This document shows, in pieces, positions 29,553 to 41,125 of a stretch of DNA of 64,000 bases; positions within the stretch are counted from its first letter, which is position 1, and each line of letters opens with the position of its first letter. Source of the DNA: Cupriavidus sp. IDO (GTDB lineage Bacteria > Pseudomonadota > Gammaproteobacteria > Burkholderiales > Burkholderiaceae); contig NZ_JWMA01000014.1 in the NCBI RefSeq assembly GCF_000812465.1, forward strand, positions 43,767-107,766, read 5' to 3'. Position numbers and translations under genes: made by a program. Under the pieces are notes generated by a model. That model saw nothing but the letters and a program-made list of their open reading frames with translations. It ran no database searches and had not been told where the DNA came from.

Positions 29553-29680
29553 CTCCCCTCTCCCGCGAAGTGGGAGAGGGGTGGGGGTGAGGGCCGGTGC
29601 CTCAACGAAGTCCGGGCGCCGCGGTGTGCCGATGCCTGCCCTCACCCCCGGCCCCTCTCCCGCAAGCGGGAGAGGGGAGC
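29553..29680. repeat. Paired GAGAGGGG/CCCCTCTC palindromic repeats
   Basis: Two hairpin units, CTCCCCTCTCCCGC...TGGGAGAGGGG (29553-29581) and CCCCTCTCCCGC-AA-GCGGGAGAGGGG (29653-29679), flank GGGTGAGGGC and GCCCTCACCCCC. The whole block is also an imperfect palindrome. This is the style of intergenic repeats common in Burkholderiales and related bacteria. It lies between a thioesterase gene and a minus-strand GNAT gene and may act as its 3' end. Confidence 0.8.
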
Positions 29681-29691
29681 AAACCGTCACT

Positions 29692-30216
29692 TCAGAACAC
29701 TTGCCGCATGGCAATCCGCTGGCGCAATCCCGCGGCGCGCTGCGCAGCCAGCGCATCGGCAAGCAGCGGGCAGAGTTCACCCTCGGCCAGCGGGCGAAAC
29801 CCCAGCTTTGCGTAGAACGGCGCATTCCAGGGCAGATGGGCGAACGTGGTCAGGCTGAGCGAGCGCAGGCCGCCCGCGCGTGCCCACGCCTGCACCGCGC
29901 CGACCAGCGCCCGGCCGATGCCTTGCCGGCCGTGATCCGGATGCACATCCATCTCGTCGAGATAGCCGCGATGGCCATTGCGGCTGGCGAGCACGAAGCC
30001 GGCGAGGGTGCCGTGGCGTTCCGCCACCCACAGCCGCGACTCGCGCTGCGCCGCGGACAGTACCGTTTCCGGCGTGCTCACCACGCGCAGCAGCGCCGGC
30101 AGGTCGACATCCGGAAACAGTGCCGCTGCGGCGAGCTCGATGGCCGGCAACTGCGGCACGTCCTCCGCCAGGGCCAGGCGGATGAGGACGGAGCCCGTCT
30201 GCAGCGCCATCGGCAC
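29692..30216 (-). CDS. GNAT-family N-acetyltransferase
   Basis: A 174-aa acetyltransferase. The acetyl-CoA binding motif A is seen in EMDVHPDHGRQGIGRALVGAVQAWARAGG, followed by LTTFAHLPWNAPFYAKLGF. The acceptor is unknown. It begins 5 bases after thiE, so it is the last gene of the thiamine operon and presumably under the TPP riboswitch. Confidence 0.9.
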   Translation of the reverse strand: MPMALQTGSVLIRLALAEDVPQLPAIELAAAALFPDVDLPALLRVVSTPETVLSAAQRESRLWVAERHGTLAGFVLASRNGHRGYLDEMDVHPDHGRQGIGRALVGAVQAWARAGGLRSLSLTTFAHLPWNAPFYAKLGFRPLAEGELCPLLADALAAQRAAGLRQRIAMRQVF

Positions 30217-30221
30217 TGTGG

Positions 30222-31358
30222 TCAGGCTTTGGGGAACAGGCCGACGAGATGCGCTACCGCCGCCGGCACGTCGTCCGCTTCAGTGATCGCGCGCACCACG
30301 GCAGCACTGCCGACGCCGACCGCCAGCACCTCGCCCATATTGGCGGCATTGACGCCGCCGATGCCGACCAGCGCCGGAATCACCGGCTTCATCAGCGTCG
30401 CGTAGGCCTGGAAGCGGCCCATGCCTTGCGGCGCGGTAGGCATCACCTTGGTGGTGGTCGGGAAGATCGCGCCCAGCGCGAGGTAGCTCGGCCCGATCGC
30501 CGCGACGCGCAGCATTTCTGCGTAGCCGTGCGTCGATACGCCCAGGCGCAGGCCCGAGGCGCGCAGCGCATCCAGGTCTGCTTCATCCAGGTCTTCCTGG
30601 CCGAGGTGGATGCCGTAGATACCGCTGTCGCCGCCGTTGGCGGCGTGATAGTCGACAGCTTCACGCCAGTGGTCGTTGATGAAGAGCCGCGACGACGAGC
30701 CGCGCGCGGCCTGCGCGGCTCGCGCCACTTCGGCTTTGATGGCGGCAGCATCATCAGACTTGAAGCGCAGTTGCACCGTCGGTACGCCCAGCGGCACCAG
30801 GCGCTCGATCCACTCGGCACTCGGCACCACCGAGTACAGGCCCAGCGCGGGCGGGCATGGTGCAAACGGCCGAGCCGCCTGCTCCGGCGCCACCAGCGCG
30901 GCGTGCCGCACACGCGGGAAGCGCGCGAAATCGGCAGGCCATTCGAGCGAACCGGGCTGCCAGGCACGCGCGAGGCAGAGCGCGTCGTGCGCCGGGAAAT
31001 GCAGCGCGAGGCAGGCGGTCAGCACCGCAACGAAGGCCGGCGAGTGCGCGTGGTCGTCATCGGCCTGCGCGCTCAGCACCCAGGTGCCCATCGGCGAACG
31101 GACCGTGTCGACCCAATGCCCGCCTTCGCGGTCGGTCTCGATCAGGATCGCGCCGGCAGCCGCCACGCGGTCGATGACATCGGCCGTGGCCTCGCCATCG
31201 CCCAGCAGGACATCGTTGGCACCGAGTTCCGGCGGCGCGTCGGCCGCGCGCCAGGCCTGCCAGTTCCGGTCAGACTGGCCGAAGGTGGCGCCGAAGCGCG
31301 CCAGCACGGCCTTGCGCAACGCCTCGTCGCTGGCGGCATGGGCTCCGGGGCGCGTCAT
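30222..31358 (-). CDS. thiE: Thiamine-phosphate synthase with N-terminal ThiD-like region
   Basis: Joins HMP-PP and thiazole phosphate to thiamine phosphate. The C-terminal ~200 residues are Thi[32 protein letters not shown] and the phosphate loop [17 protein letters not shown]. The protein is 378 aa against ~210 for a stand-alone ThiE. The extra N-terminal ~170 residues look like a worn-down ThiD C-terminal half ([35 protein letters not shown]). It lacks the GTGC motif, so this region is unlikely to be a kinase. ATGA overlap with thiG. Confidence 0.93.
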   Translation of the reverse strand: MTRPGAHAASDEALRKAVLARFGATFGQSDRNWQAWRAADAPPELGANDVLLGDGEATADVIDRVAAAGAILIETDREGGHWVDTVRSPMGTWVLSAQADDDHAHSPAFVAVLTACLALHFPAHDALCLARAWQPGSLEWPADFARFPRVRHAALVAPEQAARPFAPCPPALGLYSVVPSAEWIERLVPLGVPTVQLRFKSDDAAAIKAEVARAAQAARGSSSRLFINDHWREAVDYHAANGGDSGIYGIHLGQEDLDEADLDALRASGLRLGVSTHGYAEMLRVAAIGPSYLALGAIFPTTTKVMPTAPQGMGRFQAYATLMKPVIPALVGIGGVNAANMGEVLAVGVGSAAVVRAITEADDVPAAVAHLVGLFPKA

Positions 31359-32191
31359 GCGCGGTCCTCCGCGCCTTCGGCGTGCCAGAACGGCATGCCG
31401 ACCACCGGCGTGCTGGCCTGCGCGATCTCGCGCTCGGGCATCGGGCCGGCCAGATAGGCGGTGCGGCCGGCTTCCACGGCCTGCGCGAAGGCGCGCGCCA
31501 TGTTGACCGGGTAGGCGGCCTGCGCCACGGCGGTGTTGAGCAGCACGCCGTCGTAGCCCCATTCCAGCACCTGCGCCGCGTGGGAGGGCAGGCCCAGGCC
31601 CGCGTCAACGATCAGCGGCGTGTCCGGCAGGCGCTCGCGCAGCACGCGCATGGCGTGCGGGTTGACCGCGCCACGGCCGGTGCCGATGGGCGCGGCCCAC
31701 GGCATCAGCGCCTGGCAGCCCACGTCGAGCAGGCGGCGGCACAGCACCAGGTCTTCGGTGCAGTACGGCAGCACCTTGAAGCCTTCCTTGATCAGCGTCT
31801 CTGCCACCGCGGGCAGGTTCAGCGTGTCGGGCTGCAGCGTGTAGTCGTCGCCGATCAGCTCCAGCTTGATCCACGGCGTTTCGAAGACCTCGCGCGCCAT
31901 CATCGAAGTCGTGATGACTTCCTGCGCGGTGAAGCAGCCCGCGGTATTCGGCAGCACCGGCACGTTCAGCGCCTTGAGCATCTGCCAGAACGCCTGCCCG
32001 CCCTCGCCCGCGCCCACCGCGCCCTGGCGGCGCAGCGCGACGGTGATCATAGCCGGACGCGAAGCCTGCACGGCGGCTTCGAGCGTGGCCGGCGACGGAT
32101 AGCGCGCGGTGCCGAGCAGCAGGCGCGAGGCGAACGACTCGCCATAGAGCACGAAGGGATCGCGCAGGGTTTCGGAAGGTTCGAATGTCAT
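31355..32191 (-). CDS. thiG: Thiazole synthase
   Basis: Builds the thiazole phosphate ring of thiamine from dehydroglycine, DXP and ThiS thiocarboxylate. The 278-aa protein has [42 protein letters not shown] and [25 protein letters not shown]. It is 5 bases after thiS and overlaps thiE by 4 bases, a tight operon. Confidence 0.96.
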   Translation of the reverse strand: MTFEPSETLRDPFVLYGESFASRLLLGTARYPSPATLEAAVQASRPAMITVALRRQGAVGAGEGGQAFWQMLKALNVPVLPNTAGCFTAQEVITTSMMAREVFETPWIKLELIGDDYTLQPDTLNLPAVAETLIKEGFKVLPYCTEDLVLCRRLLDVGCQALMPWAAPIGTGRGAVNPHAMRVLRERLPDTPLIVDAGLGLPSHAAQVLEWGYDGVLLNTAVAQAAYPVNMARAFAQAVEAGRTAYLAGPMPEREIAQASTPVVGMPFWHAEGAEDRA

Positions 32192-32196
32192 GGTGG

Positions 32197-32394
32197 TCAG
32201 CCTCCCGTCACGGGTTGCACGAGATCGATGCGGTCGCCGGCCGCGAGGGGGGTGTTGGCATGCGCGGCGCGCGGCACGAACTGGCCGTTGACCGCCGCGG
32301 CAAAGGGGGGCGCGATCTCGGCCGCGGTCACCGCGTCCGCCAGCGTGGCGGAATCGGCAAGTGCGAGAGGTCGGCCGTTGAGCAGGATATCCAT
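32197..32394 (-). CDS. thiS: Sulfur carrier protein ThiS
   Basis: A 65-aa ubiquitin-like sulfur carrier. The sequence starts [10 protein letters not shown] and ends VQPVTGG; the terminal Gly-Gly is the site of adenylation and thiocarboxylate formation. It lies between thiO and thiG, its partners in thiazole formation. No ThiF is in the window. Confidence 0.95.
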   Translation of the reverse strand: MDILLNGRPLALADSATLADAVTAAEIAPPFAAAVNGQFVPRAAHANTPLAAGDRIDLVQPVTGG

Positions 32395-32406
32395 GTCTTT
32401 ATGGCT

Positions 32407-33609
32407 TTAGTGCAGCAACCCGGCACCGTCGGCGCCGGCGGACACCGGCGTCTCGGTCACGGCTTCGATCATGCCGGGCCAGCGCACGGCCGCAGGCACG
32501 GCGTGTGCCGCCGGATCGTCGTTGAGCAGCGCCCTGACCACGGCACAGGCCGCTTCGGTCACCGCCGGCGCAATCAGGAAGCCGTGCCGGTACAGGCCGT
32601 TGACGCGCACGGTGCGCGCGGCCTGGTCGACGCGGATCGCCGGCAGGTGATCGGGCCGGGTCGGGCGGCGCTGGACGTTCAGCTCCAGCACGCGCGCCTC
32701 GCCGAATGCGGGATGCAGGGAATGCGCCGCCGACAGCAGTTCCAGCGCGGAACGCACACTCATCGGCGAATCGTCCTCGCTTTCGAGTTCGGTCGCGCCG
32801 ATCACGTACAGGTCGTTGGGCTTGGGCGCGATGTAGATCGGGTAGCGCGGATGCAGCATCCGCACCGGACGGCGCAGCTTGACGTCCGGCGCGTGCACGC
32901 GCACCACTTCGCCGCGCAGGCCGCGCAGGCCCGGCATGGCGCCAGGGCCTGCCTGCCCGGGTTGCGCCGGCCAGGCTGCGCGCGCACCAAGGCCGCGGCA
33001 GTCGAGCACCACGCGGGCGCAGATGCCGAGTGACGGCAAGGCATCGGCATCCACCTCGCCAGCCTCCCAGACGCAATGCACGCCTTCACTGACGGCGCAC
33101 GACAACAGCGCGCGCAGCACGCCGCGATTGTCGAGCTGCCCTTCGCCGGCCAGGAACAGGCCTTGCGGAAAGCGGCCCGCCAGCGCGGGTTCGAGTTCGG
33201 CCACACCCGCGCCGTCCAGCGTGCGCATGCGTTGCGCCACCAGTTCGGGCGGCGCGACGGCGCGCACGCGGCTGGCGAACAGGGACATCTCGCCGCGGTC
33301 GCGCGCATGCCAGACCACCAGCGTGCCGTCTTCCTGGAAGAAGACCGGCTCGGGCAGTTCGGCCAGCCACGCGCGCCACAGGTCGACGCTGGCAATGCCA
33401 AGGTCGACGATGCGGCGCTCGGCGATGGCCGATTCCGCCAGCGGCGCCAGCATGGCCGCCGCCACATGGGCCGCGGAACCGGTGCCGTCGGGCCCGCCGC
33501 GCTCGACCAGCGCGACACGGGCGCCCGAGCGCACCAGGTGCCACGCGGCAAGGCGGCCTGCCAGGCCGGCGCCGAGGATGGCGACATCAAACGACTGCAC
33601 TGCTGTCAT
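32407..33609 (-). CDS. thiO: FAD-dependent glycine oxidase
   Basis: Oxidises glycine to the imine used by ThiG. The 400-aa protein has the FAD Rossmann motif AILGAGLAGRLAAWHL near its N-terminus, GEVVRVHAPDV in the middle, and NGLYRHGFLIAPAVTEAA at the end, which fits ThiO. The start at 33609 gives the usual length; an ATG at 33636 is possible. No strong ribosome site precedes either. Confidence 0.9.
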   Translation of the reverse strand: MTAVQSFDVAILGAGLAGRLAAWHLVRSGARVALVERGGPDGTGSAAHVAAAMLAPLAESAIAERRIVDLGIASVDLWRAWLAELPEPVFFQEDGTLVVWHARDRGEMSLFASRVRAVAPPELVAQRMRTLDGAGVAELEPALAGRFPQGLFLAGEGQLDNRGVLRALLSCAVSEGVHCVWEAGEVDADALPSLGICARVVLDCRGLGARAAWPAQPGQAGPGAMPGLRGLRGEVVRVHAPDVKLRRPVRMLHPRYPIYIAPKPNDLYVIGATELESEDDSPMSVRSALELLSAAHSLHPAFGEARVLELNVQRRPTRPDHLPAIRVDQAARTVRVNGLYRHGFLIAPAVTEAACAVVRALLNDDPAAHAVPAAVRWPGMIEAVTETPVSAGADGAGLLH

Positions 33610-33703
33610 GGGAATTTCTAGTGCCGGACAGGGCATGCGCCGCGCCGGCCTCCTGTTGTCGGTGCTGCCGCGCGGGGCGCTGCGCGACAGGCGGAAAACA
33701 AGC

Positions 33704-33726
33704 GGGCATGGGTGCGAGCCATGCCC
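33704..33726 (-). terminator. Hairpin between thiC and thiO
   Basis: GGGCATGG (33704-33711) and CCATGCCC (33719-33726) form a perfect 8-bp stem with a 7-base loop, 8 bases after thiC. Read on the minus strand it is followed by GCTTGTTTTCC, so it may end part of the thiC transcripts and lower expression of thiOSGE. Confidence 0.55.
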
Positions 33727-33734
33727 ATACTACC

Positions 33735-35823
<2,089 letters not shown>

Positions 35824-36034
35824 GTTTCATCCAACGGGGTGAATTTAAGCACAAGGGGAAGGACCGCGCCACCCCCATTTATGTCGTCGCACCTGTGCGC
35901 ACAGGTATCAGGTCAGTCATGGTGCAGTGCATGATCCGCGCATAAGGGCAGGCCCCGGCACTCAAACGCAGCGAAGGTGCTCTACCATGCAATCAGACGT
36001 GCTGACTTTCATCGCCAGGATGCAAGGAATCGAA

Positions 36035-37696
36035 ATGACCGACGCCGCCACCCATCGCGTGTTCAACCAGGTGCCCGATCTCGCGCACTACAACCTGTTC
36101 GCGACCGACCCGACGCTGCGAAAGGCCCTGGAGCGCCTGGGCGGCGGCTGGCACGCCGAAGCGCTGGAGGCCTTTGGCGCGCGCCTGGGCGAGCCCGAAG
36201 TGCAGGCATGGGCCGCGGATGCCAACCGCTACACGCCCGAACTGCATACGCACAGCCGCACCGGCGAGCGCATCGATGAAGTCATCTTCCACCCGAGCTG
36301 GCATGCGCTGCTTGCCCTGCTGCGCAGCCAGCAATTGCAGGCGCTGCCCTTCGCCCAGCCGCGCGCCGGCGCATGGATGGCGCGCACCGCAGGCTACTTC
36401 CTGCAGGCGCAGGTCGAATCCGGATCGCTCTGCCCCACCACCATGACCCTTGCCAGCATTCCCGTGCTGCGCAAGGAAACTGCGCTGTTCGCCGAACTCG
36501 AGCCCCGCCTGTACGCCGCGCAACACGATCCGCGCGACCTGCCCTGGCGCGAGAAGACCGCGATCATGATCGGCATGGGCATGACCGAGAAGCAGGGCGG
36601 CTCGGATGTGCGCGCCAACACCACCGTGGCCCGCCCTGTGAGCGGCGAAGGCCGCGGCGCCGAGTACGCGCTGACCGGCCACAAGTGGTTCTTCTCCGCG
36701 CCGATGTGCGATGCGCACCTTGTGGTGGCGCGCATGGGCGCCGAAGACGGGCCGCTGTCGTGCTTCTTCGTGCCGCGCTTTCGCGATGACGGCAGCAAGA
36801 ATCCCGTGCAGATCCAGCGCCTGAAGGACAAGCTCGGCAACCGCTCCAATTCCAGCAGCGAAGTGGAGTTCCGCGACGCCACCGGCATCCTGATCGGCGA
36901 GGAGGGCCGTGGCATCCCGACCATCATCGAGATGGCGACCAATACGCGGCTCGATTGCGTGATCGGCAGCGCCGCCATCCTGCGCGCCGCGCTCGTGCAG
37001 GCGCTGCACCACACACGCCACCGCATGGCCTTCGGCCGCCTGCTGGCCGACCAGCCGCTGATGCGCAATGTGCTGGCCGACCTCGCGCTCGAAAGCGAAG
37101 CGGCCACGCTGCTGATGATGGAACTCAGCCACGCCTTCGAACATGCCGACACTGATCCGCTGGCGGCCGCATGGAAGCGCGTGGTCACGCCCGCGGCCAA
37201 GTTCTGGATCTGCAAGCGCGCGCTCGAAGCCACCGGCGAGGCGATGGAAGTCTGGGGCGGCAACGGCTACGTGGAAGACGGCCCGATGGCGCGGCTCTAT
37301 CGCGAAGCGCCGGTCAATTCGATCTGGGAAGGCTCGGGCAACATCATGTGCCTGGACGTGCTGAGGGCAATCCAGCGCGCGCCGGACGATGCCTCGCTGC
37401 TGCTGCAGGACCTGGCGCGCCGTGCGGGCGGCAATGCGGCGGTGCGTGCGGAGCTTGCGTCGCTGCAGGCGATGCTGCGCGGATCACCGGAACAGCTGGA
37501 AACACAGGCGCGGCGGTTTGCACAGGGCCTGGTGCTGACGGCGCAGGCAGCGCTGATGCTCGCCCACGCCGATGCGGAGAATGCGGAGTGCTTCGTCGCC
37601 AGCCGGCTGGGTCGCCAGCATGGGCGCGTATTCGGCACGCTGGATGCGGACGAGAACGTGTTGAAGCGTGTCTTCGAGCGAGCGTGGGAAGGCTGA
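36035..37696 (+). CDS. AidB-like acyl-CoA dehydrogenase
   Basis: Flavoprotein of 553 aa resembling E. coli AidB, an alkylation-response protein that binds DNA and FAD. Shared stretches are VFNQVPDLAHYNLF, GSLCPTTMTLASIPVL, GMGMTEKQGGSDVRANTT, KDKLGNRSNSSSEVEF and NSIWEGSGNIMCLDVLRA. I choose the ATG at 36035 because it aligns with the E. coli start and AAGGA precedes it; an ATG at 35987 is the alternative. AidB-like function or ordinary acyl-CoA oxidation are both possible. Confidence 0.88.
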   Translation: MTDAATHRVFNQVPDLAHYNLFATDPTLRKALERLGGGWHAEALEAFGARLGEPEVQAWAADANRYTPELHTHSRTGERIDEVIFHPSWHALLALLRSQQLQALPFAQPRAGAWMARTAGYFLQAQVESGSLCPTTMTLASIPVLRKETALFAELEPRLYAAQHDPRDLPWREKTAIMIGMGMTEKQGGSDVRANTTVARPVSGEGRGAEYALTGHKWFFSAPMCDAHLVVARMGAEDGPLSCFFVPRFRDDGSKNPVQIQRLKDKLGNRSNSSSEVEFRDATGILIGEEGRGIPTIIEMATNTRLDCVIGSAAILRAALVQALHHTRHRMAFGRLLADQPLMRNVLADLALESEAATLLMMELSHAFEHADTDPLAAAWKRVVTPAAKFWICKRALEATGEAMEVWGGNGYVEDGPMARLYREAPVNSIWEGSGNIMCLDVLRAIQRAPDDASLLLQDLARRAGGNAAVRAELASLQAMLRGSPEQLETQARRFAQGLVLTAQAALMLAHADAENAECFVASRLGRQHGRVFGTLDADENVLKRVFERAWEG

Positions 37697-37707
37697 ACCG
37701 GAAGAGC

Positions 37708-39387
37708 TCAGCCCTCCACCAGTTCACGGATCCGCAGCATCACCTTGGGCGCATAACGAATCAGGTCATGCGCCCGCTCTCCGATCATGATCGCCGGCGC
37801 ATTGGTATTGCCGCCGATCAGCGCCGGCATGATCGAAGCATCGACCACCCGCAGCCCTTCCACGCCACGCACGCGTAATTGCGGATCCACCACCGCCATT
37901 GCGTCCATGCCCATGCGGCACGTGCCCACCGGGTGGTAGATGGTATCCGCGCGCTCGCGGATCATGTCGCGCACGGCGTCATCATCGCTGCCATCGCACA
38001 GCAGGTGCGCGGAATACAGTTCCTTGCCGCCAAAACAGGCCAGTTGCGGCTGCGCAAAGATGCGGCGCACGATGTGCACGCCGGCCAGCAGGTCGTCGAG
38101 ATCGCGCGGATCGGACAAATAGCACGGATCGATCAGGGGCGCCTTGCGCATATCGGGCGACGCCAGCCAGACCTGCCCGCGGCTGCGCGGGCGCAGCACG
38201 CAGACGTGGCATGAATAGCCGTGGCCGAAGTTGACACGGCGCATGTGGTCGTCGGCCATGCCCACGACGAAGTGCAGTTGCAGGTCCGGTTCGGCAAGGT
38301 CCGGCCGGCTTCTGACGAAGCCGCCGGCCTCGGCGAAGTTGGAGGTCAGCATGCCCGCGCGCTCGCGCCGGTAGCGCAGGATTTCGGACAGCAGGTGCGT
38401 GGCACCGGACAATGACAGCCCGAACAGCTCGGGCGCGGCGACGCGCTTGTGCAGGATGACGTCCAGATGGTCCTGCAGGTTGCTGCCCACGCCGGGCAGG
38501 TCATGCACGACCGCGATGCCAAGCTCGCGCAGATGCGCAGGCGGCCCGACGCCGGACGCCATCAGCAGTTGCGGCGAGCCGAACGCGCCGGCGGAAAGAA
38601 TCACGTCGCGCCGCGCGCGCAGCAGGTGCTGCCGGCCGTCGCGCATCACCAGCACGCCAACTGCATGCCGTCCTTCGAAGACCACGCGCAGGACCTGCGT
38701 ATCGGTCATCACATGCAAGCTGGCGCGCCCGCCGTTGCAGGCCTTGTCGCGGACATTGCCGCCGTGCAGGTAGGCGCGCGCCGCGTTCCAGCGTTCGCCG
38801 GCGTGCTGGGTGACCTGGTACCAGCCGACGCCCTCCTGCTCGACGCCATTGAAGTCGTCATTGCGCAGGAAGCCCGCCTGCTGGGCGGCGTCGATGAAGT
38901 GCTGGCCGAACGGGTTGGGCGTGCGCAGGTCGGACACATGGAGCGGTCCGTTGCCGCCATGCAGCGGATCATCGTCGCTGCCCGCGAAGCGCTCGTTGCA
39001 TTCGGCGCGGCGGAAGTACGGCAGCACGTCGTCCCATGCCCAGCCGTCGCAACCGGCGGCAGCCCAAGCGTCGTAATCCGCGGGGCGCCCGCGGGTGTAG
39101 ATCATCGCGTTGATCGACGAGCTGCCGCCCAGGCCGCGTCCGCGCGGCTGGAAGCCGCGCCGGCCGTTAAGCCCCGGTTGCGGCACGGTCTGGTAACCGT
39201 AATTGCGGGCCCCGGCGCGCGGCAGGATGGCGGCGCACGCAGCCGGTGTCCGCACCAGCACATGATGGTCGTGATGACCGGCTTCGATCAGCGCAATGCT
39301 GTCATTGCCGCTGTCGGCCAGGCGGCCGGCAAGCGCACACCCCGCCGAACCCGCGCCAACGACGATAAAGTCAAAGGTGGTTTCCAT
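37708..39387 (-). CDS. GMC-family FAD oxidoreductase (choline/alcohol dehydrogenase type)
   Basis: Protein of 559 aa that oxidises an alcohol to an aldehyde. FAD motif VVGAGSAGCALAGRL lies at 10-24, GMC signature 1 in RGLGGSSSINAMIYTRG near 88, and the C-terminal YHPVGTCRMG with TNAPAIMIGERAHD carries the active-site histidine region. It is divergent from an aldehyde dehydrogenase gene, which may complete oxidation to an acid. Choline itself is not proven as substrate. Confidence 0.9.
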   Translation of the reverse strand: METTFDFIVVGAGSAGCALAGRLADSGNDSIALIEAGHHDHHVLVRTPAACAAILPRAGARNYGYQTVPQPGLNGRRGFQPRGRGLGGSSSINAMIYTRGRPADYDAWAAAGCDGWAWDDVLPYFRRAECNERFAGSDDDPLHGGNGPLHVSDLRTPNPFGQHFIDAAQQAGFLRNDDFNGVEQEGVGWYQVTQHAGERWNAARAYLHGGNVRDKACNGGRASLHVMTDTQVLRVVFEGRHAVGVLVMRDGRQHLLRARRDVILSAGAFGSPQLLMASGVGPPAHLRELGIAVVHDLPGVGSNLQDHLDVILHKRVAAPELFGLSLSGATHLLSEILRYRRERAGMLTSNFAEAGGFVRSRPDLAEPDLQLHFVVGMADDHMRRVNFGHGYSCHVCVLRPRSRGQVWLASPDMRKAPLIDPCYLSDPRDLDDLLAGVHIVRRIFAQPQLACFGGKELYSAHLLCDGSDDDAVRDMIRERADTIYHPVGTCRMGMDAMAVVDPQLRVRGVEGLRVVDASIMPALIGGNTNAPAIMIGERAHDLIRYAPKVMLRIRELVEG

Positions 39388-39721
39388 CAGTCTCCCCGCG
39401 AGTCCCGAGGTCCGTGCCTGGCGCCCGCAAGCAAAGACAGCGAGCCGTGAAAATCAGTGTAGGCGCTGGGGCGCGCGGAAGAAAAGAACCGGGCGGCGCT
39501 GGGGCGCGCCGCCGAAGGACAGCTGTTTGAATCGTCCGATCTGGTGGACTCCCTCCATTGTCATGAATGGCAAGGTGGCCTATGGTGCGCGGAACGCGAG
39601 CCGGGAGCGCGCAAACGAAGCCCGTGGCCGGCTGTTGGCTCCGGAGTCAGCTAGATACCGGCGCCCGTTAGCCAGACCCGATACCCGAACCGAAATCAGA
39701 CCGCTGCCCAGGAGAGCGCAA
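39388..39721. other. Intergenic region between GMC oxidoreductase and aldehyde dehydrogenase
   Basis: No gene is supported in these 334 bases. GGCGCTGGGGCGCGC occurs twice as a direct repeat (39462-39476 and 39495-39509, 33 bp apart). An AGGAG ribosome site lies just before the plus-strand gene. Promoters for both divergent genes must be here but no convincing -35/-10 pair is seen. Confidence 0.6.
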
Positions 39722-41125
39722 ATGCGAGAAGTCCCCGATATTTCGTCCGTATTTGGCGCCATACACGCGGCCTCGCGGCGCGACCAGATGCCGGACTGGC
39801 CGGTCCGCGCCGATCGCCTGCGGCGCCTGCGCCGGCTGGTAACTGCCAACCAGGAAGCGATTGCCGCAGCAATCAGCGCCGACTTCACCAACCGGCCGCG
39901 GCAAGAAACCGCGCTGCTCGAAGTCTTTCCCGGCGTCGCCGGCATTGACGATGCGCTGCGCCACGGCAAGCGCTGGATGCGCGTGCGCCGGGTCTCCACC
40001 GGTTTCTGGTTCCGCCCGGGCAAATCGCGCCTGATGCCGCAGCCGCTGGGTGTGGTGGGCATCGTGGTGCCCTGGAACTACCCGCTGTACCTGACCGTGG
40101 GGCCGCTCGCCGGCGCGCTGGCGGCGGGCAACCGGGCGATGGTGAAGCTGTCGGAGTACACGCCGCGCTTTGCGGCGTTGTTCGCGCAACTGGTGCGGGC
40201 CACCTTCGCGCCGGACGAGATCGTCGTCGTCAATGGCGATGCCGAAGTGGCCAGCGCGTTCAGCGCCCTGCCATTCGATCACCTGCTGTTCACGGGTTCC
40301 ACCGCGGTCGGCCATCATGTGATGCGCACGGCGGCTGACAACCTCACGCCGGTGACGCTGGAACTGGGCGGGAAATCACCCGCCATTATCGGCGCCGGCG
40401 CGGACTTCCCGCGTGCGGTCGAGCGCATCCTGGTCGGCAAGCTGATGAATGCGGGCCAGACCTGCATCGCACCCGACTACGTGCTCGTGCCCGAGGCCAT
40501 GCGCGAGCGCTTTGTCGACGAAGCGCGCCGCTGCGTGGACCGCCTCTATCCGGACCTGGCGCGCAATCCGGACTACACCAGCATCATCAGCCCGCGTCAC
40601 TTCGCCAGGCTCGCGGGGCTGGTGCAGGATGCCGGCGCGCAGGGCGCGCGCACGGTGCCGCTGTCCGATGCAACGCCGGATGCCGATATGCGCCGGATGC
40701 CGCCGGTGCTGCTGCTGGATGTGCCCGAGGACGCCACGGCCCTGAAGGAGGAAATCTTCGGGCCGGTGCTGCCCGTGGTGACCTACCGGTCGGTGGAAGA
40801 TGCGGTCGCCTACATCAATGCGCGGCCGCGGCCCCTTGCCCTGTACGTCTTCGATCGAGACCGCCGCACGATCGACCATGTGATGCAGCAGACCGTTGCC
40901 GGCGGCGTCACCGTGAATGACACGCTATTCCATATCGCCCAGGACAACCTGCCCTTCGGCGGCGTTGGCCCGAGCGGCATGGGTGCCTATCACGGCGGCG
41001 CGGGCTTCGAGACCTTCTCCAAGCTCAAGCCGGTGTTCCATCAGGCCTCACTCAATGGCGCCGGGCTGCTCAAGCCGCCCTACGGCAAGACCTTCGAGAC
41101 GATGCTGCGACTGCTGCTGCGCTGA
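39722..41125 (+). CDS. Aldehyde dehydrogenase, coniferyl-aldehyde type
   Basis: NAD(P)-dependent dehydrogenase of 467 aa. Family blocks are GVVGIVVPWNYPLYL, FTGSTAVGHHVM, LELGGKSPAI (general-base Glu), MNAGQTCIAPDY (catalytic Cys), EEIFGPVLPV and NDTLFHIAQDNLPFGGVGPSGMG. The last block and the short C-terminus with membrane-like KLKPVF match the CALDH subfamily. AGGAG precedes the ATG. It probably takes aldehydes made by the divergent GMC enzyme. Confidence 0.92.
   Translation: MREVPDISSVFGAIHAASRRDQMPDWPVRADRLRRLRRLVTANQEAIAAAISADFTNRPRQETALLEVFPGVAGIDDALRHGKRWMRVRRVSTGFWFRPGKSRLMPQPLGVVGIVVPWNYPLYLTVGPLAGALAAGNRAMVKLSEYTPRFAALFAQLVRATFAPDEIVVVNGDAEVASAFSALPFDHLLFTGSTAVGHHVMRTAADNLTPVTLELGGKSPAIIGAGADFPRAVERILVGKLMNAGQTCIAPDYVLVPEAMRERFVDEARRCVDRLYPDLARNPDYTSIISPRHFARLAGLVQDAGAQGARTVPLSDATPDADMRRMPPVLLLDVPEDATALKEEIFGPVLPVVTYRSVEDAVAYINARPRPLALYVFDRDRRTIDHVMQQTVAGGVTVNDTLFHIAQDNLPFGGVGPSGMGAYHGGAGFETFSKLKPVFHQASLNGAGLLKPPYGKTFETMLRLLLR

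Noticed and set aside
39462..39509. Duplicate GGCGCTGGGGCGCGC as a regulatory site pair
   Set aside because: It may be chance in GC-rich DNA; it has no dyad symmetry and is not placed near a visible promoter.
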